64,000 nucleotides of DNA from Phlyctochytrium arcticum (Eukaryota; Chytridiomycota; Chytridiomycetes; Chytridiales; Chytridiaceae). This document shows positions 56,835 to 64,000 of the stretch, piece by piece (within the stretch, counting starts at the first letter, position 1; each line of letters starts with the position of its first letter). The notes below the pieces were generated by a model. The model searched no databases. It saw only the letters and a program-made list of their open reading frames with translations, and was not told where the DNA came from. Made by a program: the position numbers and the translations under genes. The stretch covers positions 1 to 64,000 of the forward strand of contig JAHLKI010000047.1 in the NCBI GenBank assembly GCA_025602905.1. Direction: 5' to 3'.

Positions 56835-57694
56835 ATGGCCAGAATCGCAGCCAAAAATTCGGCACACCCACAGCCTACAGGCCGCCGTACTGGTGCCTGT
56901 CCCCAGCACCGGTATGTCCGTCAGTCGGTGGGGCCTGAATCGCCGTTGAAGGTAGTGGCCTATGATCTCCACAATCCCAATTGGCCGACCGGGACTGAGC
57001 TCCTCAGTGTCGATAATCCTCAGGTATGGCAAATTCTGAAGGCCCTGCGTTTATGCGTAACTAATTCAAAGAGTTTTTGTCAATGCGTAGATGTGAGCGA
57101 CATTAGCCACTACTTTCTTCGGCGAATCAGTCTCGGCCGGCTGATGGAATTACCACGGCCCCCCTAACCATTCTGACGTGGACACCGTTGACGACATGTC
57201 CCAAATAGTTGTTGCCAATGGTAGACATCCTGGTGGAGTGAACCAATATGGAGGTCTCCCCGTTCAAGTCCGTTGCAACGTACAATCCTCCAACTGGCCC
57301 GACAGCTTTGCGTGCCGATCGAGGAGATATTGTAGTTGAAAATGGTAGAAGACCTGGTGGACAACATCAATACGGAGGATTGTCAGTCGGGAGGTATAAT
57401 CCTCCGACTGACGCGCACTGGCCCAACGTGTTCGTAACGGAGGAAACGGAGGGTCACATCCTGTTCGGCATGTCCGTCAGATGGGGACATAGGAAAGTTG
57501 CGCGTTGGCATTGTTACCGTCTGAATCTTGGGCCAGTGATGGACAACTTATCACTTCACCATGACAATCCTCCGCATAACGCTTTGTTAGTAGCCGGGTC
57601 CCACGCTTGCGCACTATTTCCCTTTCTAGATATGCTCGAGTACTATATGACCTATGTACCTGTTTCTTTGTTTTTTCTCCCTCTTAAAAGTTAA
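56835..57694 (+). pseudogene. Broken second copy of the GRRPGG-family gene
   Basis: A possible first exon begins at 56835 (MARIAAKNSAHPQPTGRRTG, ending LLSVDNPQ before a GTATGG donor at about 57024). Downstream, the module appears twice. The first is NGRHPGGVNQYGGLPV near 57215-57265; its frame reaches a stop shortly after. The second is NGRRPGGQHQYGGLSVGRYN near 57340-57400, in another frame, followed by RWHCYRLNLGPVMDNLSLHH to about 57590. No single splice chain joins all parts, and the acidic C-terminal half is missing. It is likely a pseudogene; an unusual intron arrangement cannot be excluded. Confidence 0.5.
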
Positions 57695-58281
57695 AATACA
57701 TGACTGCCTCCGTGACTTTCTCCTTCGCATTGGCTACCAAGTCTCTCCTTACTCTATCGTCGCGACGGCCCGCATCTTGTTCTTCTTGTTGCTGTTGATG
57801 TCGATGACTGGTGATCACCGCGCGAAACAACAGTGAAGATGGTGATATCTTGGTCTCGCCAGACAAGGAAAATCTCGCGGATAATATTGGGATTGGATTC
57901 GAGTATCATCAGATCGAGATACCATTGTACTTTTGTTCTATATTTTGACGGATTGGACTGACACCGTAAATTGTATGTTTTGTCCTCGGATCCATTGCCA
58001 ATGTTAATCTTTTTACCACAATAAAAATCCGTTCCTGGAGCAGTTTTATTTACATTATAGCGGCTATGTATCATAGCAGCGGCCAAAGAAGTTGAAAGAA
58101 GCTGCCAAGTTGATGTGATCGCAGCACAGCCGCGCAGGTCACAGCCGTCACTTCAGAATCTCAGAACCAATCTTTACTCATCGCAATACAATCCGTTCAA
58201 AAGTGATCTACATCTCGCAGCATTCAGCAACAATAAGAACAATAACAACCACAAGAACATCAAGAAGCACTCAGTAAAGCA
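57695..58281. other. Upstream region of the vWA gene
   Basis: A minus-strand open frame (57754-58086, about 110 residues) has no recognisable motif and overlaps the likely promoter, so I do not call it. The last ~100 bases are a CA-rich leader. Confidence 0.4.
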
Positions 58282-60128
58282 ATGGGTTTTGCTAGCAAAT
58301 TAGCTGCCGGTGGGATGCCTGGTGGGATGCCACCACCCGGAGGAGCGCCCGGAGGAGCGCCCTATGGAGCTCCTCCACCCCAAGGACAAGCTCCCTATGG
58401 TCAGGCACCTCCCTACGGCCAGCAACCAGGAGGGTACGGAGGCCAGCAGCAGCCATATGGTGCCCCGCCAGGAAGCGCTCCCCCGCCGCAAGGACCTTAT
58501 GGACAACAACAACCACCGCAGGGACCTTACGGACAGCAGCCCCCATATGGGCAGCAGCAGCAGCAACAAGGACCAGGCGGCTTTGCGCCCCCTCCGACGA
58601 CAGGAGGTCCTCCCGGCGGACCAGGTGGATTTGGAGGTCCTGGAGGTCCTGGCGGATTTGGAGCTCCAGGTGGTCCTGGAGGATTTGGTGGTGCACCTGG
58701 CGGATTTGGCGGTCCTGGTGGTCCACCACCAGGCGGTCCGAGTGGATTTGGCGCACCAGGTGGTCCTGGAGGATTTGGCGGTGCACCGGGAGGATATGGC
58801 AGTCAACCCGGTCAGCAACAGCCTCCCTATGGGCAGCAGCCAGGAGGTTATGGCGCACCCGTAAGTATTGCCGACCGATCTTGACAGCAAATGTGTTTTT
58901 CTTAAGGTGTGCTTATAGGGCGGACAACCACCACAACCGTATGGGGGGCAGCCCCCACAACAGTACGGCGGACAGCAACCTGGAGGATATGGTGCACCCC
59001 CTCCACAGCAAGGCTACGGTCAACAAGCACCTGGACAGGTAACACTTTTGCCTCTGCATTTGTGGTAATTTCCAACATACTGATTTGCATTAACAGTACG
59101 GCGCTCCTCCTCCCGGCGGCTCGATCCGTGGTCAACCCTCTCCTCAATCTGCCGCCCGCGCCTTCCCCGTCCTTACCACAAAACTCGGATACATTGCTCA
59201 AACTAATCGCCTCGAAAGCTTTTATCCCCCTCAGGCCATTCAACAGATTGCCGATCGCGTGTCAAAGACGGTCGATTTTGATGCTCTGACCCAGCAATGG
59301 CGCTTGCAGACCAGCGAGTTGGCGTACGATCTGGCCAGTTTGGCCTTGTATGATATTGTCATTTACGCGTGAGTAGAGTCTATTTGTTTATTTTTGGTAT
59401 TGCGTTAAACTAAGAGCATGTGTTTCTACAGTGATGATTCTGGATCTATGCAGGCAGCCGAGAACGGTGAACGTATTGATGACTTGAACATGATTGTCGC
59501 CAAGGTCGCCGAAATTGCATCTCTGTTTGATCACGATGGAATTGTAAGTCTGAAATCTCGCCTGATATTGTTATACTCTGTTTGTCCTAACAACGCACTT
59601 ATTCTCCAGAGCGTACGCTTCATGAATTCGGACCAGCAGGGTAACAACCTCCGATCCGAAACGGAGACATCAACCCTCGTCCGTTCCGTCAAATACATGG
59701 GCGTCACACCCCTCGGCACCCAACTCGACGCCAAAGTCGTGCAACCCCTCGTCCTAGGTCCCGCCCGAAACAACCAAATGCAAAAACCCGTATTGGTGAT
59801 TACCATCACGGACGGCGAACCCGTCGGTGAAAACCGCGATAAGGTCCAAACCGTCATTGCCAGCGCCAAACAGGCTTTGCAGCAGACTCGCTACGGCGGG
59901 GGTGCAGTTGCGTTCCAGTTTGCACAGGTTGGCAAGGATACTGCCGCCCAACGGTTCTTGGGCACCCTGGACCATGACCCCGTTGTGGGTGGGATGATTG
60001 ATTGTACGAGTTACTACGAGCTGGAGCAAATGGAAATGGCCAAGAAGGGTGTCAACCTCACTCCAGAAATGTGGCTCGTGAAATTGATGGTGGGCGCCGT
60101 GGATCGGACTTATGATGAACATGATTAG
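58282..60128 (+). CDS. PGQY-rich von Willebrand factor A-domain protein
   Basis: Exons 58282..58860, 58919..59038, 59097..59368, 59432..59543 and 59610..60128 give 533 residues. The first ~235 residues are Gly/Pro/Gln/Tyr-rich repeats (GGPGGFGAPGG, PPYGQQPGGYG), predicted disordered and prion- or annexin-like. The second half begins KLGYIAQTNRLESFYPPQAI and contains a vWA fold: IVIYADDSGSM gives the MIDAS D-x-S-x-S, VKYMGVTPLGTQL the MIDAS Thr, and LVITITDGEP the MIDAS Asp. All MIDAS ligands are present, so metal binding is likely. Similar GPQ-rich/vWA proteins occur in many fungi without an assigned role. There is no signal peptide, so it is probably cytosolic, perhaps membrane- or condensate-associated through its N-terminus. 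Confidence 0.85.
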
Positions 60129-60373
60129 ATTCTTCCTTTTTAGCCACTTTTTTTTTCGAATGTGTACTATAATGTCTCCAAGAAATGATATGATAATTGC
60201 TGATATGACAACAGGCTTTCAAAAGAAGCGCACAAAAAAAAATCCTATATAAAATGTCATGTCTAAAACGTCCACCTATGGAAGGTTTTCTAAAATCAAA
60301 ATGAATGTCAAAAAGGAATGTGATACAAAAAAAATGGGTGTGTATTATAAAATCAAGGATCCAGCCCTGTCGC

Positions 60374-62784
60374 TCAGCTGTCGCTTTCTTCCGATTGCTG
60401 ATAGTCGCTTTCGGCATCATAGCCTTCTTCGTCGCCGTCCTCATCAGGTTTGGCGGTTCCGCAGCGGTGGCAGGCTACTCGTGACCGAAAGTTGAGAAAC
60501 TTGCAGCTTCCATCCGGGCAGTCCCAGTCCCCTTCACGACGGGTGGGCTGGTTGCTATTGTAATTGCTATTTGAAGGGTGGCCGTTTCCCGGGTAGCCCA
60601 TCTGTTGTTGTTGGACCATGCCTCCCGGGTGGTTGTTGTTGTGATGGTGGTGGTATGGGGCTTGATTGTATCCTTCGGTAAAGATTTGAGCACCGTCGCT
60701 GGGACCGGCACAGCGGGTACACACTGCTTTGGACCGAAAGTTCCAGAATGCACATGCCGGGTCAGGACATTGCCAGTCGCCGGGGCGGAGAGTGGGATTG
60801 AAGGGTTGAGGTGAGTGATGCTGCACATGGGGATGGGAATGCGAGTGGGGGTGATGATGGTGATGGGTGGGGAACGAGGGAGGCGGGGCATGGTGCCTAC
60901 CCTGCGAAGAGGGTTGGTGCAGCTGAACGGGTGCATTGCATTTATGGCAAACGCGTCGACTAGCGAAATTGTGTGATTGGCAAGCGTTACAACGCCAGTC
61001 TCCGGGTCGCATTTCAATCCCGCGGCGAGGAGCGTTAGAAACACGGGAGGCTGAGTTCACATGTTGAGGTGGATGACTGGCATCACCCTCGTTGGGTTTG
61101 GCAGCCTGACAGACTTTACACTCATTCCGATACTGGAAATTGTGAAAGCCGCATGCCTGGTTGGGACACGCCCAGTCCCCGGCCTTTCCGCTTCCGGGGT
61201 TGTTTTGGATCTTGGCGCGGCCGGCGCCCGTTGAGTGGGTCATGTCTGCTTGACACTTTGCGCAATCACGGCGACTGGCAAAGTTGTGATAGTTGCATTG
61301 AGAGCAGAACCAGTCTCCCGCTCGGACAATTTGGGATTGCTCACTGCCTCCACTAATCGCTTCCGTTCCTGCGGCTCCATCAGTGTGGTCAGCTCGTGGA
61401 GCCCGCGGCCCCCGACACCGCATGCAGAGCATACGGGATGCAAAATTTTGGAATGAACAGGCAGGGTCTTGACAGATCCAATCCCCTGGCTTGAGAGGTT
61501 GATTTGAGACGTACGGGGTAGGCGATGGATTGGTTGCGTGACATTTAGAGCACGTTCGACGGCTGGCAAAGTTGTGAAATTGGCAAGTGGGGCACATCCA
61601 GTCCCCAGGTTTCACAGTCTGGGTGGGGGCAGCCATTTGTGCTTCCTCTTCGGTCAGGAAAGGACCCCGGATTGAGGCCGTCTCTTCCAAATCCCCTTCG
61701 CACCCGGGTGTAACCTGCACTGTGCGGTCGCCCATGACGCGTCCATTAACAACCAATGCTGCAACTGCGTCCTCATGAGTACGCAAAACAGCTAATCCCC
61801 GACCATCAGATCGGCCTTCGGCATTTCGGATCATCCAGACAGACTCGGATTGAACACCGCTTTGACCAATGAAATTTGACACTTGGCTGCAACAATTTCA
61901 GGTCAGTTCATAAAGCAAAATGGATATGTGTTGCAAAGGACATACCTTTGAGTGGCCTTGAAAGGAATGCCTCCCAGTCGAATCACTCGCGATCTGGCCA
62001 CAACAAAATTCTCAATCTCATGAGCCAAATCAATTGGAAAAGTCAGGGGCAACTCGAAACCGGGAGCAAGGGGCGCATCTGGTTTTTCAGCAAAATGGGT
62101 ATGTACCCGCTGCAGCAAAACAATGGCGAGGCGAGCCACCGTGACAGCATCATCAAGACCATTGTGTAAGCGTCCCTCGTGCTGGAGTCCCATCATCTTG
62201 CACAAGCTTAACAAAGACGCTCTGTTGGTGGGTCGTGTGAATCCTGCTGATAGAGACATCATCCGTTGGACTTCTTTCGTGATGTCGAAAAAGGATGTGA
62301 ATAGTGAAGGCAGTGGGATACCCTTTTCCTGGCACTCGCGGGGAAGCTGGTACCGGAAATCCCATTCTCCGTGGGCCATGAAACAAAATGTACTCTGGGG
62401 GTTCGTTTGAACAAATGAGAGCAAGTCGTCCACTGCTTCCCGCAGCGTTCCCGCATTGGCCACCGTCTCGGGTGTGATGCCGGTCAATTGAGTGCAAAAC
62501 GGGGTGACAACCGTTTCTTCAGGCCGAACGAAATTTTGCCGTTGGTGGACGATTCGTCGCTCCGGAACAGACACGACCGCATAAGAGAGTTCGATAATCT
62601 CGCCCTTGTCGCGAGGAACCTGGATAGCAGATGGATCGGCATGGTTTTCGTCACAGGTTGCCTCCAAATCCATCGCAATGATAAAATCGTACGGGCAATG
62701 TGGGATCAGTCCATCAGCGTCTCCTTGCAGCGATAATGACGATAAAAGTGATCCAACCAAGTCGGTGGACATGGTGCCGTTCAT
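60374..62784 (-). CDS. ERI1-type 3'-5' exonuclease fused to an RRM and seven RanBP2 zinc fingers
   Basis: Exons complement(61946..62784) and complement(60374..61886), with a 59-nt intron, give 783 residues. Residues ~25-235 are a DEDDh exonuclease: DLEATCDEN, LTGITPETV, HGEWDFRYQL and HNGLDDAVTVARL supply the four acids and the His. This is the ERI1/3'hExo type, which trims histone mRNA, 5.8S rRNA or small RNAs. An RRM-like fold follows across the splice (RVIRLGGIPFKATQSQVSNF, RGLAVLRTHEDAVAAL). Then come seven RanBP2-type fingers, each G-D-W-x-C-x(2,4)-C-x(3)-N-F-x(6)-C-x(2)-C (GDWMCPTCQFHNFASRRTC and six more), and a His-rich linker. Such fingers bind single-stranded RNA. The intron sits inside the RRM, so the fusion is one gene rather than two joined neighbours. 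Confidence 0.9.
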
Positions 62785-63489
62785 CTTTGAATAGTCCAGA
62801 CGCCCGTCAACTATAGTAGTGGCGCTGAACGTATGTCCCTTTGAGTAAAACTGATCCCTCTTGCAATCTCGTTTCCAGTGACTTGAACCTTCCGGCCTGC
62901 GAAGTTGCTTGCTTCTCCTTACGGTCCCCGTCGCTACCCCGCGTCCCTGGCCAGTCCTAGATTCAGTCTCTCGCCCAATGCTTTCGTGACGGCAATCTTT
63001 TCATGGGCGTGTTGTCCCCAGGAGAGAGCATTGTCAGGGTGATTCCTGGGGGGCCCAGTCATGTTCAAACTTCCACAATGCCAATGATGCCAATCCCATT
63101 CTAAATCCCATTCATAAATCAAGAGCAGAACATCAGAGCAAAACATTGATATACCGGAATGATAGGGCAATTTTAAACTCAACTTACGCTATAACAACGT
63201 TTGAGAAATGAATTCCATCTCCAGCTGGTAAATGAAATCTGACAAAGTTAAGCTTAGCGGTAACTTGTTGTTTTACTTCTATCAATACAGTGAGATGAGA
63301 TCAAACACACCTTGAGGATCATGGGGTCTATCCAATTTGTCTGATCGCTGCAACTATAGACTTGCTCCCAAATGCCCAACTTTATTCATTCGTTTGTTGC
63401 ATGATGGAACCAAGTGTAGCACCAAAGTGTGATCACACATCTACAGAATTGTTTGTTTATATTGTCTGCCAAGCAACGGAAAATATCGA
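62785..63489. other. Intergenic region upstream of the ERI1-fusion gene
   Basis: About 700 bases with the promoter of the exonuclease gene and no other supported feature. Confidence 0.45.
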
Positions 63490-63571
63490 GACGCGATGGC
63501 CGAGTGGTTAAGGCGATAGACTAGAAATCTATTGGGCTCTGCCCGCGCAGGTTCAAATCCTGCTCGCGTCG
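63490..63571 (+). tRNA. tRNA-Ser (AGA anticodon)
   Basis: The acceptor GACGCGA pairs perfectly with TCGCGTC, followed by a G discriminator. The anticodon stem ATAGA/TCTAT encloses CTAGAAA with anticodon AGA. A long variable arm (TGGGCTCTGCCCG) is typical of serine tRNAs, and the T loop is GTTCAAATC. Length is 82 nt with no intron. It reads TCT, and TCC by inosine wobble. Confidence 0.96.
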
Positions 63572-63911
63572 CTGCAACATTCTTTTTGCCTTTTTCGTGT
63601 CGGTTCATTCTCTCGCTCACTGCAGACTTTGCAGCAGCTCTTCTACTTTTGTCTGGCAGCAAAGGGGGTCTGCAAGCGTGGTAATCTTTAATTTTTAGCA
63701 TTTCAATTGTGGAACTTGGTCAGCCCAAGCTCCTGATTGACAGTGATTGTATGTATCATGCTGAGTGTGTGGGTAAAAGAACGACAAGAGACAAAAACGC
63801 CCAGTAGCTATATTTATAGAGAATAATGTAATTGTATGGTATTGTGTATCAAAAAGAAAGAGTGTTATCATAATGAACAAGAGAAGAAAACATATGCACA
63901 ATAAAGAGTCC
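63572..63911. other. 3' flank of the partial gene
   Basis: AT-rich, with several A/T runs after about 63780. Probably the 3' UTR of the gene entering from the right. No feature is recognised. Confidence 0.4.
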
Positions 63912-64000
63912 TTATGACCCTTGCTGCCCACCATCCATGCCAAGCGCAGCCAAGAGCCCCGCCATCTGTGTCGCATCCGGCAACTTGAACGCATACAAAT
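63912..64000 (-). CDS. C-terminal end of an unidentified protein (partial)
   Basis: The minus strand reads in frame from the window edge through YAFKLPDATQMAGLLAALGM and a short GGQQGS end to a TAA at 63912-63914. The ~30 residues look like a real protein terminus (amphipathic helix, no rare composition). They are too few to name the family. The start lies outside the window. Confidence 0.45.
   Translation of the reverse strand, partial: LYAFKLPDATQMAGLLAALGMDGGQQGS

Larger units (their letters stand above)
55138..57694. repeat. Two-unit tandem duplication carrying a GRRPGG-family gene
   Basis: Unit 1 (about 55138-56550) and unit 2 (about 56551-57694) share a 5' block (CTCAGCACAG(A/T)ACGGTCCC), an upstream block (GGTATGGCA(G/A)...TTTATGCGTA, then GCCACTAC and CGGCGA) and the coding motif block. 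Unit 2 is shorter, and its gene is broken. Confidence 0.65.

Noticed and set aside
57754..58086. Minus-strand frame of about 110 residues upstream of the vWA gene
   Set aside because: It overlaps the probable promoter and shows no motif or partner exon; could be chance.
58292..58890. Minus-strand and shifted frames opposite the vWA protein's N-terminus
   Set aside because: Repeat-driven shadows of the GGxPGQ coding repeat, with no start context or motif.

Overview
This window looks like nuclear DNA from a fungus, probably an early-diverging, chytrid-like lineage. Protein genes are split by very regular short GT-AG introns, mostly 59-69 nt. There are two eukaryotic tRNAs, and core genes with fungal-type or broadly eukaryotic architecture: a DHR1/DHX37 helicase, CDC14, SDHAF3, RGS, RasGEF and RhoGEF proteins, and a Skt5-like Sel1 protein. 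The accessory genes are of kinds common in chytrids, Glomeromycotina/Mortierellomycotina and oomycetes: a Crinkler-type NTPase, a PIF/Harbinger transposase, a KDCGG-repeat relic and an NKxDNGR-family protein. The phylum is an inference; no marker here fixes it.

Layout. 0-3.3 kb is accessory: a broken Crinkler gene beside a PIF/Harbinger element. 3.4-20.6 kb is mostly conserved housekeeping and signalling: a small two-exon gene, an RGS protein, a large Sel1-repeat protein, SDHAF3, the DHR1/ECM16 helicase and CDC14. 21.6-26.2 kb holds a decayed KDCGG-repeat endonuclease-like gene, a small acidic gene and a low-complexity secreted protein. After tRNA-Gln comes a nine-exon RasGEF-PH gene (27.4-32.7 kb) and a small hydrophilic repeat protein. 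35.8-50 kb is a fast-evolving block with intact, frameshifted and fragmentary copies of a secreted, GPI-anchor-like protein family, and intact and decayed copies of a second secreted protein. Much of it (about 41.5-50.0 kb) is one tandem duplication that also copied the 5' end of the neighbouring RhoGEF gene. 49.9-55.0 kb is a twelve-exon SH3-SH3-DH-PH RhoGEF. 55.1-57.7 kb is a second, smaller tandem duplication carrying an unknown family. 58.3-62.8 kb holds a PGQY-rich vWA protein and an unusual ERI1-type exonuclease/RRM/RanBP2-zinc-finger fusion. tRNA-Ser and the C-terminal end of an unidentified gene close the window.

Functional themes. Several genes act in G-protein and polarity signalling (RGS, RasGEF-PH, RhoGEF), cell-cycle exit (CDC14), rRNA processing (DHR1), complex II assembly (SDHAF3) and RNA trimming (the ERI1 fusion). 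They are not an operon-like unit. The most distinctive part is the 35-50 kb cluster of rapidly turning-over surface and secreted proteins. All exon models were assembled by eye from splice signals, reading frame and family similarity recalled from memory; no alignment or search was run.
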